Below are positions 36,275 to 47,582 of a DNA stretch of 64,000 bases, piece after piece. The stretch spans positions 43,119,492-43,183,491 of the forward strand of contig NC_079203.1 in the NCBI RefSeq assembly GCF_026745355.1, given 5' to 3'. Numbering within the stretch: the first letter of the stretch is position 1; each line of letters opens with the position of its first letter. The notes beneath the pieces are model-generated. The model was not told the origin of the DNA. It made no database searches and saw nothing but the letters and a program-made list of their open reading frames with translations. Both the position numbers and the translations under genes were made by a program. The stretch comes from Beta vulgaris subsp. vulgaris (lineage: Eukaryota; Streptophyta; Magnoliopsida; Caryophyllales; Amaranthaceae).

Positions 36275-37233
36275 TTAGACGAAAGAAATACCCTGACTGA
36301 GAGCGGTAGTCATCTTTGTCGATTTGGAAGCTTGTAGTAATATAACCTTCAACAACCAACTCACTTTGTCCCCATATACTAAGAACATGCCTTTAGTCCT
36401 CCTCAAGTACTTAAGGATGCTCTTAACTGCAGTCCAGTGTGCTTCTCCTGGATTTGCTTGGAGCCTGCTGCACATGCTCAAGGCATATGCAACATCAGGT
36501 CGAGTACTTATCATGGCATACCTGATCGACCCTATAACCGAAGCATAAGGAGTGCTACTCATTCGCTTTAACTCATCAGCCTCAGTGGGGCACTGACTCT
36601 TGCTAAGAAATATGTCATGTGACATGGGAACGAAACCTCTCTTCGAGTTTTCATGTTGAACCTTGTAAGAACCTTATCAATATAAGTTTCTTGACTTAGT
36701 CCAATCATCCTTCGAAACCTATCTCTATGGATTGTAATTCCCAGTATGTACTCAGCTTCTGTAAGGTTCTTCATAGAGAAACAATTCTTTAACCATTCAT
36801 TGACTGACTCAAGCATTGGTATGTCATTTCCTATGATCAGTATGTCATCTACATACAGAACCAAGAATACTAAGCTACTCCCACTAATCTTCTTGTAAAC
36901 ACAAGATTCTTCTTCGCTTTTGATGAAACCAAATTGTTTGATTGCCTCATCAAACCGAAGATTCCAGCTCCGAGATGCCTGCTTCAATCCATAAATGGAT
37001 CTCTGAAGCTTCCAAACCCTTTTAGGATTTTCTGGATCCTCAAAACCTTCAGGTTGTGACATGTACACATCCTCATTCAAGAACCCATTCAAGAATGCGG
37101 TTTTGACATCCATCTGCCAAATTTCGTAATCGTAAAATGACATACCAATGATACATTTTTTGTAGAGGTGGGATGAATATTCCTTGCAAACCAAATCTTT
37201 GTCTGAGAGGTGGAATACCGGAACTCTAACCAA
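36275..37233 (-). pseudogene. Copia reverse transcriptase/RNase H remnant
   Basis: Frame 37233-36568 carries the reverse transcriptase core: [29 protein letters not shown] and the catalytic [14 protein letters not shown] frameshift near 36600 leads to 36625-36275 with YASVIGSIRYAMISTRPDVA and the start of the RNase H region. The N-terminal part of RT is scrambled (residues before YDYEIWQM do not fit the family), indicating deletion. Non-functional. Confidence 0.85.
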
Positions 37234-37251
37234 CTAGGCAGACTTTGATTT

Positions 37252-37252
37252 T

Positions 37253-37328
<76 letters not shown>
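37252..37328 (+). repeat. (GT)n microsatellite
   Basis: About 37 uninterrupted GT units at the junction of two Copia remnants, followed by AT-rich sequence. Confidence 0.95.
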
Positions 37329-37330
<2 letters not shown>

Positions 37331-38832
37331 ATATAATATATATATATAAATATATATATAATATATAATATATTATATATATATTATTGGATAATTATAT
37401 GTAAAAGGATAATATTATATTGTAAAGGGTAGAAGGGTACTTTCATAGTCATGGGTCTGTATTGTAAACACTATATATATTGAATGCCAGGTTAACCTAG
37501 AACAGGTTAACACTGGTATCACAGCCACATATTTACTAAAAAAAACAAACAAACAAACAAAAACAAATCTCAGTTTTTTTCACACGTTTTTTTTTTCTCT
37601 GCGATGGATCATCTTGCCCACGCTTCCGCCGCTGCTCTTGCACCGTCTTCGCCGCCGACGAGCACCGGTTTTTCTTCGCCGGCGTCAGACCGTCCTCCCT
37701 CTGTCGGTCCGTTCGCGTCTCTTCCGGCGCCTTCCGTACCAGTTCTCTGGTCTGCTGCAGGATCGTCCGTGACCTCCGTTGGGTTTTCCTCTGGCCTGCA
37801 CCACATCGGTGCTTCTTCGGCCACCCCGTCGCGCATCCCGCAGTCATTCTCGGCATCTTGGACGGCTGTTGTTCCATCCTCGGTTGCTGTTGGCTCTTTC
37901 TCCGGTCAACCCCACGTAGGTGTCTCATAGCCCACCTCGTCCTGCGCCTCACCGCGCTTTCCTCCGGGTTTTCCGACCCACACCGGAGCTGCTCCCCAGC
38001 CGACCACCTCTGGTCCCTTTCCGACCTACCACATGCCAGGTCCTTCGGTGTTTGCCCTCCCACAACTCTCATCTCCTAATCTCAGTAATTTGGTAACTAT
38101 TACTCTTTCTTCTCCAGAGGATTATTTGTTATGGAAAACCCAAATTACTTGTTTATTGCTTTCCCATCAACTGTTTGGCATGGTTGATGGTTCTGCTATT
38201 ATTCCTCCTGCTACTGTTATTGATGAAAGTGGTATTACGATTCCTAATCCTCCCTTTTATGAATATTTACATGTGGATCAACAAATTAAATCGTGGATTT
38301 TTGCCACCTTATCTAGGGATGTTTTTGTGGATGTACATGATTTATCTACTTCTGTGGAAATTTGGACTAGATTGCAAACTAGATTTATGCATGCTAGTAT
38401 GGTCCGATCTATGGAATTAAAGGGAAGGTTAACTCGTATTAATAAGACTGATTCTCAGACAATGGATGGATATTTACGGAGATTAAGGTGATTGCTGATT
38501 CCTTAGCTGCTATTCAATGTCCTGTGTCGAACCAGGATTTAGTGCACTATACCCTCTTTGGTTTAGATCGTGATCCTGAGTACGATCATATAGTTACTAC
38601 CCTCCTGCATTATCCTTTCCCAATAACTTTTGATGATTTGCGTCCCAAGTTGCTACTGCATGAACAAAGATTGAAATCTTCTAAGGATGCATCTGATTCC
38701 TCATCCCATCATGCCTTACTTGCCGTTAAATCTACTGGTACTGGTTCACCTTCCTTTTCCCAGAATAATTCTGGAGGGAGAAATCGGGGAAGGAATAACA
38801 GAAACAGAGGTGGTAATAATAATCGTGGGGGC

Positions 38833-38836
<4 letters not shown>
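37329..38836 (+). mobile_element. Copia retrotransposon 5' fragment
   Basis: The end of an LTR (to about 37511) is followed by TGGTATCACAGCC, a primer-binding site close to the initiator-Met tRNA type. A gag region follows. The element is cut off at 38836 by an AT microsatellite and pol is absent. Confidence 0.75.
37604..38836 (+). pseudogene. Copia gag fragment (UBN2 type)
   Basis: ATG at 37604 opens a Pro/Ser-rich leader that stops at 37928. The gag proper reads from 38033 (LSSPEDYLLWKTQITCLLLS, VDQQIKSWIFATLSRDVF, VEIWTRLQTRFMHASMVRS) to a stop at 38489. After a one-base shift it continues from 38488 (IADSLAAIQCPVSNQDLVHY, LFGLDRDPEYD) to a Gly/Arg/Asn-rich stretch. Two breaks and a lost 3' end make it non-functional. 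Confidence 0.8.
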
Positions 38837-38901
<65 letters not shown>

Positions 38902-38904
38902 TAT
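38837..38904 (+). repeat. (AT)n microsatellite
   Basis: Long alternating TA run with one interruption; it marks the truncation point of the Copia fragment. Confidence 0.95.
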
Positions 38905-41584
38905 GTATAGCTTTACATATTTTTTAAAAGATAAGGAGAAATCTTGATAAGTTGGAAATAAAAGAAATTTTAACTTGCTTAGGGTGATTTCAAGACCTCT
39001 TGGAATTGGAATGGAACAAACAACTAGTTTGTCCCTCATTCTTATCTACAAATTTACATGATCACCATTGATGTGTCTTATATCATACCTGACCTCTATA
39101 TAGTATTTGACTTGATTCGTATTATTCTTTATTTTTAGGTAAGATGAAGATTTTTTTCAACTAATTGTGTTAATTTTGACCCTTGATTTTTCTTCAACAC
39201 AGAAATACACTATATTGTACTCTTTTAACTTGTATGTGGGTTGTCAAGTCCAGTAAGTTGTCCTTCTTCTTACTATTATCATGTGAAAATAAGATACATA
39301 AGTAGCTAAGTTCAGCGTGATGATCATATGGTATGATTATTTGAGTATTAAGCTCTTTTTATTTATAGTTGAGATAAGACATAATCAGCTCTAAACGCAA
39401 CTCTACTCAGACTGGTTAACTCGAGCAAGCATACAACAAACCCTAAAAATTCATTCGAGCTGATGATAAGGAATTTGGTTGGAAGGCTTGATCATCATCA
39501 TCCATGGTCCCATGGAGGATCATTAAAGACAAAGGTAAGCATACACTTGAACACAACATATTAGTTTCCTCTATCAAAATCATTTGAGCTTATGTTTTTC
39601 TTTGACAGGAACCCGCCCTCTCTTTCTCCCTCCTCCATGAGGCATCCATTATAATTGGGTCAGTATAGACTTGAACACGGCAAATTCTCAGTTGTCATCG
39701 CTTCACTTCCTTTCTCGAGGATAATTGGTGAAAAAATTCGTAATTTTGCTAGTTTTTGGTGAAAAACAAGTAGGTAAGACATAAAACAACTAAGCATTAT
39801 TTATAAGAAAGTCGTGCCAAATAATATCATAAAAAATGGTAGCATTAAAATGAAAAAATTAAATTAAGGTCAGATCAAGTATAATGTGAAAATAACAAAA
39901 TTGTGAACTTTTTTTTTAATGGAAAAAATATATAATTAATAATAAATCATACGACACATACAATGATAATTAAGATTTGAAATATATAAATTTAGCAAAT
40001 TACAACAATTTTACCAATGAAATCGATTTTTTTCAAGCATATTCGAGCCTAGGTCCAACTCCACCACTTCAAGCTTGATTCGAATAGTGAATTTAAATGT
40101 ATTTGCATCTTTCCAAGAATAAGTTATGTTATATAATTGTTTCCAGTGACAAATTGCTGTAAAAATCCAAATCCTTATCCACATGATCTTCCAAATTATT
40201 GACACCATGAAAACAAAAGAAAAACTCATACATTAAAGATGAGAAGCACTTTACCAAAGAGAGGGAGAAAAACTCTCATAGATGGAGAGAAAAAAATAAA
40301 AGAAACATTTAAGAAGATGATTTTCCTAAAACGAAGGCAAAAGGGTCGGAATTAGTCTAGTTGAGGTTAAGAAAATTAAGCTAAAAAGTGAAATGAAGAG
40401 AGAGAGAGGAGAGGAGGCGGTAAACTAAGATTAGACAATGAACAAAAAACACGGACACTAGTAAACTGAGCTTTATTCGCTTTTATAAACCATATAAAGT
40501 TAAAACAAGAAAATTACAGAGGAAGTGCTTGCTATGGAGGCTTTTGTTTTTTGTTGACTACGTCATAACTTTGCTAGATGTAATTGACAATCGCTTGATT
40601 GTAGTAACGATAACTGAGAAGACATTGTAACTTCTTAGAGGAACACAATATGTAATAAAGGGAATATGATACCTATTGAAAGCGATGGAGGAGCGTAATA
40701 ATATCACGATCTAGATAATTAACAATCATATGCGAGATTTTTGCATCTTGCAGTATGAACAATCGCAGTGGACTTTTGTCATTTGGAACTCTTAGCTCGT
40801 GATTCCTTAAAAAGTTACATTCCTTTGTGACTACTCTCTTGAGAGAGTATTTTGGGTGTCTTCTTTGGTATTAGAACCGCATTTGAGTTGACGTGTTGTA
40901 TGGGTGGAAGGCAAACCTCCAACCGACTAGCCAATATGATTCTTGTTTGAACCTTGAGATGTGTGATGGACAAGAGTTCTTATTTAATGTCTTTGATAAT
41001 TTAATAAATATATCCACCTATGAAAGTAGGTTGGGAGTTACAGTTGTGTGTTCAGTCAATAGTTAATTCATGTATTCTCTCTATATTTAATATTCTTATG
41101 TATATTTCATGATTAGCTAGTTGGTGTTCAGTCCATCTCTTAATCTTGTTTATCTTTGATATTTAACTTAGTTTTGTAAGTTGTAGTTGGTTATCGACTT
41201 ACTAACTTCATTCCAACTTAGCTTATTGTTTAATTAATATCAATATTTCTTGATCCTTAACACATTACTTAGTTTACTAATTTAGTTAGGTTTTGTTCGA
41301 TATTAGTAGGCTAGTAATGACCTAAGATCGTATGTCAATGACACAATTTTGTAGAAGACAAATGACAAACCCCTTTTCGATAAATAGAATAGATTAATTT
41401 AATATGTAAAATCATACATAAACTACAATGTTCGCATATTTTCTTAAATTATAAAATAAAACCAGGCCAATTCAGTGCTCACATATAGCCATATAGGAAC
41501 TGTTCAGCACATTATTTTGATAATAATAGTGTATAACAAATTAACAATGCCCCATCATACTTCATAGACAAATCTTTGCCTTTG
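38905..41584. other. Intergenic, nothing recognised
   Basis: About 2.7 kb of AT-rich DNA without a supported gene. It lies just 3' of the large subtilase gene and probably holds its 3' UTR near 41400-41584. Confidence 0.5.
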
Positions 41585-42154
41585 CTAAGACAGATTAAAC
41601 ACAACAATAGGGCTTCGAACTTGATGTCGACCATCATCCCACACCAAAGAAGCTGACATTAAGGCTCTCATGCCAATATTCCCATAAACTCTCACGGTGA
41701 ATGACAATTTCTGTCCAACAGAGTTGAATGACAAAATAGATGGTTGCACTTTTATGGCCAATGCTTGCCCTTGTGGTGTAGTTACTACAGCCTTGTAAGT
41801 AGAATTTTCTGAACCAACATTTGTGACTGTCCTAGTAAACACGGTATCGAAAGGGCCTAAGCTGATGAAAGTTAATCTAGAAAATTCTAGATAGGTCATG
41901 TAATGTAAAGAAAAATCTTATATGCATGTCTTAAATTGTCTAGAAAAATCTTGTAAAATATCTATGTAAAAAAATCTAAGTTTAGAATATTTGAGTGTGT
42001 GTTAGAAATATCAAGGTCTAGAAAAATCTAGAAACTAAGGTACAACAACTATAAATATGTTGTATGTGTATGAGTTACAAAATGAGCTCAAATGAGAGTG
42101 AGCAAGATGAGCTCAAATGAGAAGGAGAGTCAAACAAGTGAGCTCCACACAAGA

Positions 42155-42452
42155 TGTAAATGAATGTAATATGTGATGTAATAGACATGTGAGCTGCACA
42201 TGATGTAGTAAGCTTAGGTGTCTAGTAGCACATGCTGTTTGTCATGTCATGTGCGTATCTCTCTAGGGATTGCTGCCCTAATTATTGCCTAATATATAAA
42301 GGCTGCTGTACTGAGTTTGTTAAGGCAACAAACACATTCAATATAGAAGGAGGAGCCGCCATAAGAGCTACCTACCTATCATATCCATATCTTTCTCTAC
42401 ACAGCAATATACCTAGCAGATTTCATCTCTCTTCACTCTATTTTTCTCTACA
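42155..42452 (+). repeat. 5' LTR of the Copia element
   Basis: 298 bp, TG...CA. A likely promoter motif TAATATATAAAGG is at about 42289-42301. Confidence 0.95.
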
Positions 42453-42464
42453 TGGTATCAGAGC
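42453..42464 (+). promoter_or_regulatory. Primer-binding site
   Basis: TGGTATCAGAGC, the match to the 3' end of plant initiator-Met tRNA, directly after the LTR. Confidence 0.9.
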
Positions 42465-42626
42465 TACGAGAGGTAAGTGGAATCTGCTAAATTTCATTGC
42501 TTTAATATTGTGTAGAAAATACTTAAATCTGGTTTCCTAGTTCTTAGCTAAGTTACCTGAGTTAGAAGTGTCTTCTTCTTCTGCAAAGATTAAGTCTTTC
42601 TTCATTTAAGCTTCTTTTCTTGCATT

Positions 42627-45600
42627 ATGCCTGATAAAGAAACTTCAAAAACCACCATAGAACCAAACAACCCTCTGTATCTTCACCCTTCTGATGGTCC
42701 AAACACCTTGAAGGTGGACTGTCAGTTGACAGGGGCTGCTGATTACAGACCATGGAAAAGATCCATGGAAATATCTCTTGCTACCAAGAGAAAACTAGGC
42801 TTTGTTACTGGAGCTTTAACAAAGTCTAGCTCAGATCCTGTTCTGAAAGAAGCCTGGGAGGCCTGTAACAGTATGGTTACAGCTTGGCTCCTCAATAACA
42901 TGACAGAGTCCATAAGAAGGTCTGTCATGTACATGAAATCTTCCAAGGAAATATGGTTGAGTCTTAAACACAGGTTTACTGTGAGCAATGGGAGCAGAAA
43001 ATATAGACTGAACAAACTCACATATGAAGTGAAACAAAATGAAAGACCTGTGTCTGAGTACTACACAGATCTAAGAGTGCTTTGGGAAGAAATAGAGTCT
43101 ATGAACGACTACCCAGCAATTACAAGTGTAACACCTGAAGTGACTGCATACATAGAAGCTATTGACCAACAGAAGGAAGAACAAAAATTGTTTCAGTTCC
43201 TTAATGGTTTAGACCTTGCATATGGGTCCTTGAAGAGTCACATTCTGCTTATGAGTACTCTACCTACTGTAGAAGGTGCTGTGTCTATGGTTCAGCAAGA
43301 AGAATGTCAGAGTGAGAGTACAAGGAATGAAAAGGAAGAAGTCACCAGTGTAGCTCTATACAGTAAGAATGAAAATAAAACTTACTGTACTGTGTGCAAA
43401 AAGAACAACCACACTGCTGATAAGTGTTGGTTTAAGATAGGTTTTCCTATCAATCACAACAAGAACAAACAAGGAAACAAGCAATTTGATGGCACACAGG
43501 AGAGTAGAAGTAACTATGGAAAAGGGAAGAATCAAAGCTACAATGCCAGTGGTCAGCACTACAAGAAGAAGAGTGGTTATAGTGCCCAGATGAGTGGAGG
43601 TAATGCTGACCTTGCCACTGCCATTGCTCAACAACTGAAAGAAATGATGAAGCTAGGTCCCAGTTCAAGTAATCTGGCCAGTAAGCAGAAACCTGATGAT
43701 ACTGATGATGAAATAGATGAGCATTTTGCAGGTATGATCTACTGTCACTTTGTAAAAAATATGAGTGATGCCTGGATCATAGATTCAGGGGCATCAGATC
43801 ATATGGTGGCAAAACTTGAAAAGCTGCATAATGTGAAGCAGCTATTGCATAAACCTAAGATAAATCTTCCTAATGGAGGAATTGCCTATGTGACACACAT
43901 GGGAAAAGTCTTGCTTGAAAATGGAATTGAGCTTAAAGAAGTTTTGTTTGTGCCTGAATTTAAACAAAACCTTCTATCTGTGCAAAAATTATGTGACCAA
44001 AACAATTGCTTTGTGATGTTTCATAAAGATTATTGTGTGTTGCAGGATTGCACAACACAGAGAATTAAGGACATAGGAACTGCCACTGGGGGACTCTATT
44101 ATCTACAAAATCAACCCTTCACCATCCAAGACTCAAGAACCAGTTTGAAATCCACCTACATTCAACCAGCTTATGTTTCTAAAATACCTAAGGCTAACAG
44201 TAGTCACTGTAGTAATGTGAATGTAACTCACAGTTGTGAGAAACTTGTTGTTGATCCTAAATGTACTTTGGCTAACAAAGTGTGTAATGTTTCTAATGTT
44301 TGCAATGCAAAAACCCTTGATTATTCCTTGTGGCATATAAGACTTGGCCATGCTTCTTCAAGCAAATTGAAACATATACCATGGTTGAAAGAACATATAA
44401 AAGAATCAAAAAATGAGATTTGCCTATCCTGCCCTATGGCTAAATTCACAAAACTCCCATTTCCCTTGAGCAATACCTCAGTGGCAGGCCCTTTTGATCT
44501 AATTCACATAGATATATGGGGACCCTATAGGGTTCCTTATAAAGAGAAATACAGGTTTTTCTTAACCATAGTAGATGATTTTACAAGAGCTACTTGGGTT
44601 CAGTTACTAAAGAACAAGTCAGACTCATTAACTACTATTAAAAATTTCTGTGTGTATGCTAAAACTCAGTTTGACAGGAGTATCAAGATCATTAGATCTG
44701 ATAATGCCTTGGAATTCAAGGATCAAGGTTGTGTATCTTGGTTTACAGATCAAGGTATAGTGCATCAAACCAGCTGTGTTGACAGACCACAGCAAAATGG
44801 AGTGGTAGAAAGGAAGCACAGGCACCTACTTGAAATAAGCAGGGCCTTGAGATTTGGAGCAGGCTTGTCCCTGGCTTACTGGGGTGATTGTGTAATTACA
44901 GCAGCCCACATCATAAACAGATTGCCTTCATCTGTTTTGAAACATAAAACACCTTATAAGAAAATGTTTGGACAAGAACCAGATTATTCTCACTTGAAGA
45001 GTTTTGGTTGTCTTGCTATGGCTTACAACCCAGAGAGAAAGAGAGACAAATTTGATACAAAAGCTGTCCCATGTCTTTTCCTTGGATACCCTACTACTCA
45101 AAAGGGTTACAAACTTCAAAATCTTCTCACTAAGAAGGAATTTGTATCAAGAGATGTGCACTTCTATGAACACATCTTTCCTATGCTAGACTCACAGCAT
45201 ACAAAATTCATGAATCCCATACCTATCACTCTTCCTAACCAATCACCAGTTGATGTAGACTCTGATGTGACAAACACAGATTACTCTCATTCTCATCCTA
45301 TCACTCATGATGAACCTAATGAACCCATTACTCTTTCACCACAATCTCCACCTACACCTACTCAACCACAAATTTCCTCACCTAAACCTCTAAGAAAGTC
45401 TACAAGAGTCTCTAAACCACCTCTCTGGCTTGATGATTTTGTTACTAAACCACAAAACAAACCTACCAGTGACCAAGCTGTTGAAGCATCACAAGTTGTA
45501 ACAACTAGTGTTGGAGAACACTTTGTCAACATGGTGAGAAGAATAGCTGAAACAGAGGAACCTAAGACTTATCATGAAGCAGTTACACAACCTGGTTGGG

Positions 45601-47135
45601 TGATAGCCATGGAACAAGAACTTGAAGCCTTGGAGAGGAATGAAACTTGGGGGATCACCAACCTTCCACCTGGCAGGAAGGCCATAGGATGTAGATGGGT
45701 GTACAAAACTAAGTATAAGGCTGATGGCACAATAGAGAGAAAGAAGGCAAGGTTGGTTATACAAGGTTGTCACCAAAAGAAAGGTGTAGAATATACTGAA
45801 ACCTATGCACCTGTAGCCAAGATGAGCACCATTAGAGCTCTTCTAGCTGTAGCAGCTATGAACAAGTGGGAAACTTGTCAAATGGATGTACAAAATGCTT
45901 TCCTTCATGGAGACTTACAAGAAGAAATCTTTATGCATATCCCACCTGGTTACAACCTCTCTGATGAATATGTAAGACAGAGGGAGCAAGGAACACAGGT
46001 GTGTAGACTTAAGAAAGCTCTATATGGCTTGAAACAAGCACCTAGACAGTGGTTTGCTAAACTGTCTAGTGTGTTACTCTCTTTTGGCTACATACAATCT
46101 CATGCAGATCACTCTTTATTTGTTCAAGAGCAAAATGGCAATTTTACAGCTATCTTGATATATGTTGATGATTTAATCATCACTGGCAACAGCACGTGTG
46201 ATATTGACAAGATAAAAAAGTTCCTTAGTGCCTCATTTCACATGAAGGATCTAGGAACCTTAAGCTACTTTCTAGGCATGGAATTTACAACTACCTCTCA
46301 AGGTATTTTCATCTCACAAAGAAAATATGCTCTTGATCTGCTTAGGGAATATGGAGTTGACAAGCAAAAGGCTCTCAAATTGCCTTTAGATGCTCATCTC
46401 AAGCTGGAACCTCACAAAGGCACTGCTCTACCTAATCCTGAGGGATACAGAAGACTAGTAGGTCAACTAATCTATCTTACTCTCTCAAGGCCTGACATTA
46501 CCTTCTCTGTTCAATTGCTTAGCCAATTTATGCAAGCTCCAACGTCTGTTCATATGCAAGCAGCTCGTAGAGTACTCAGATACATTAAACAAGCTCCTGC
46601 TCAAGGTATCTTGTTGGCAAGTAATACTTCAGCCCACCTTACTGCCTATTGTGACTCAGATTGGGCTTCCTGTCCATATTCCAGGAGATCCACTACTGGT
46701 TATTGTGTTCTTCTTGGCACTTCACCTATATCTTGGAAAAGTATAAAACAAAGTGTGGTGGCAAGGTCCTCAGCAGAAGCTGAATATAGAGCAATGGCTC
46801 TTACAACCTGTGAGGTGACTTGGCTCATTTCTCTCCTTAAGGATCTAGGGGTTAAGAAGCTCAATGCTGCAGCTTTGAAGTGTGACAATCAGGCAGCACT
46901 TTCTATAGCAGCTAATCCTGTCTATCACGAAAGAACGAAGCACATTGAAATAGACTGCCACTTCATTCGAGAGAAAATAAATCAAGGCATCATACAACCT
47001 TCCTATGTGCCATCTTCAGAACAAATTGCAGATGTTCTCACCAAAGCCTTACCTGTCTCTCAACACAGGCGTCTATTAGGCAAGATGGGAGTGAAAGACT
47101 CTTCACACTCTCATCTTGAGAGGGAGTGTAAATGA
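42627..47135 (+). CDS. Copia Gag-Pol polyprotein, intact
   Basis: A single uninterrupted frame of 1502 aa. Gag of the UBN2 type occupies about residues 30-220. A zinc knuckle CX2CX4HX4C (CTVCKKNNHTADKC) is at about 253. Aspartic protease motif WIIDSGASDHM is near 383. A GAG-pre-integrase HIRLGHAS is near 570. The integrase core has its D, D and E at about 628, 691 and 728 (IHIDIWG, RSDNALEF, NGVVERKHR). Reverse transcriptase runs from about 1010 (GCRWVYKTKYKADG) with catalytic LIYVDDLIITG near 1177. RNase H has CDSDWAS near 1342 and ends with KHIEIDCHFIREKI. The element copies its own RNA and inserts the cDNA. All domains and catalytic residues are present with no stops or shifts. The stop codon (47133-47135) lies nine bases inside the 3' LTR, so the last codons are LTR-encoded. 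Confidence 0.97.
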   Translation: MPDKETSKTTIEPNNPLYLHPSDGPNTLKVDCQLTGAADYRPWKRSMEISLATKRKLGFVTGALTKSSSDPVLKEAWEACNSMVTAWLLNNMTESIRRSVMYMKSSKEIWLSLKHRFTVSNGSRKYRLNKLTYEVKQNERPVSEYYTDLRVLWEEIESMNDYPAITSVTPEVTAYIEAIDQQKEEQKLFQFLNGLDLAYGSLKSHILLMSTLPTVEGAVSMVQQEECQSESTRNEKEEVTSVALYSKNENKTYCTVCKKNNHTADKCWFKIGFPINHNKNKQGNKQFDGTQESRSNYGKGKNQSYNASGQHYKKKSGYSAQMSGGNADLATAIAQQLKEMMKLGPSSSNLASKQKPDDTDDEIDEHFAGMIYCHFVKNMSDAWIIDSGASDHMVAKLEKLHNVKQLLHKPKINLPNGGIAYVTHMGKVLLENGIELKEVLFVPEFKQNLLSVQKLCDQNNCFVMFHKDYCVLQDCTTQRIKDIGTATGGLYYLQNQPFTIQDSRTSLKSTYIQPAYVSKIPKANSSHCSNVNVTHSCEKLVVDPKCTLANKVCNVSNVCNAKTLDYSLWHIRLGHASSSKLKHIPWLKEHIKESKNEICLSCPMAKFTKLPFPLSNTSVAGPFDLIHIDIWGPYRVPYKEKYRFFLTIVDDFTRATWVQLLKNKSDSLTTIKNFCVYAKTQFDRSIKIIRSDNALEFKDQGCVSWFTDQGIVHQTSCVDRPQQNGVVERKHRHLLEISRALRFGAGLSLAYWGDCVITAAHIINRLPSSVLKHKTPYKKMFGQEPDYSHLKSFGCLAMAYNPERKRDKFDTKAVPCLFLGYPTTQKGYKLQNLLTKKEFVSRDVHFYEHIFPMLDSQHTKFMNPIPITLPNQSPVDVDSDVTNTDYSHSHPITHDEPNEPITLSPQSPPTPTQPQISSPKPLRKSTRVSKPPLWLDDFVTKPQNKPTSDQAVEASQVVTTSVGEHFVNMVRRIAETEEPKTYHEAVTQPGWVIAMEQELEALERNETWGITNLPPGRKAIGCRWVYKTKYKADGTIERKKARLVIQGCHQKKGVEYTETYAPVAKMSTIRALLAVAAMNKWETCQMDVQNAFLHGDLQEEIFMHIPPGYNLSDEYVRQREQGTQVCRLKKALYGLKQAPRQWFAKLSSVLLSFGYIQSHADHSLFVQEQNGNFTAILIYVDDLIITGNSTCDIDKIKKFLSASFHMKDLGTLSYFLGMEFTTTSQGIFISQRKYALDLLREYGVDKQKALKLPLDAHLKLEPHKGTALPNPEGYRRLVGQLIYLTLSRPDITFSVQLLSQFMQAPTSVHMQAARRVLRYIKQAPAQGILLASNTSAHLTAYCDSDWASCPYSRRSTTGYCVLLGTSPISWKSIKQSVVARSSAEAEYRAMALTTCEVTWLISLLKDLGVKKLNAAALKCDNQAALSIAANPVYHERTKHIEIDCHFIREKINQGIIQPSYVPSSEQIADVLTKALPVSQHRRLLGKMGVKDSSHSHLERECK

Positions 47136-47424
47136 ATGTAATATGTGATGTAATAGACATGTGAGCTGCACATGATGTAGTAAGCTTAGGTGTCTAGTAG
47201 CACATGCTGTTTGTCATGTCATGTGCGTATCTCTCTAGGGATTGCTGCCCTAATTATTGCCTAATATATAAAGGCTGCTGTACTGAGTTTGTTAAGGCAA
47301 CAAACACATTCAATATAGAAGGAGGAGCCGCCATAAGAGCTACCTACCTATCATATCCATATCTTTCTCTACACAGCAATATACCTAGCTGATTTCATCT
47401 CTCTTCACTCTATTTTTCTCTACA
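47127..47424 (+). repeat. 3' LTR of the Copia element
   Basis: 298 bp, differs from the 5' LTR at one position (CTAGCTGATTT versus CTAGCAGATTT). Confidence 0.95.
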
Positions 47425-47582
47425 CAAGATATTAGGAAAGGTAGAAACAAAGGGTTCTACCAAGGTGAATGAGAGACATGAGCTCTCACAAACACACATG
47501 TACTATTAATTATAAATGAAAATACAATTTTATGATATTATTCGGTCCATCAAAACTTTCGTATGCGCCGCATATTCTATCA

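Larger units (their letters stand above)
34741..37235 (-). mobile_element. Decayed Copia retrotransposon, 3' half
   Basis: On the minus strand: pol remnants (37233-36275), a non-coding spacer, a purine tract AAGTGGGAGATT just before 35361, and a 3' LTR at 35361-34741 that starts TGAAGGATTTATG and ends CCTACA. It inserted into the subtilase fragment; the flanking 5 bp are CAATG, but the other side is lost. The 5' half is missing at the junction with the next element near 37240. Confidence 0.8.
42155..47424 (+). mobile_element. Complete young Ty1/Copia retrotransposon
   Basis: The two 298-bp LTRs (42155-42452 and 47127-47424) start TGTAAATGAATG and end TTCTCTACA. I find a single difference between them. 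The 5-bp CAAGA flanks both sides (42150-42154, 47425-47429). A primer-binding site TGGTATCAGAGC follows the 5' LTR, GAGAGGGAG precedes the 3' LTR, and one intact polyprotein fills the interior. It sits inside LTR A of the array. Confidence 0.97.
41863..47582 (+). repeat. LTR A of the array, interrupted by the Copia element
   Basis: 41863-42154 plus 47430-47582 give 445 bp, ending ATTCTATCA. A nearly perfect inverted repeat TCTAGAA-AA-TTCTAGA lies at 41876-41891. Confidence 0.9.

Noticed and set aside
37536..38072. Arg/Gln-rich 178-codon minus-strand frame
   Set aside because: It is the antisense of the Copia gag leader, with no family likeness.
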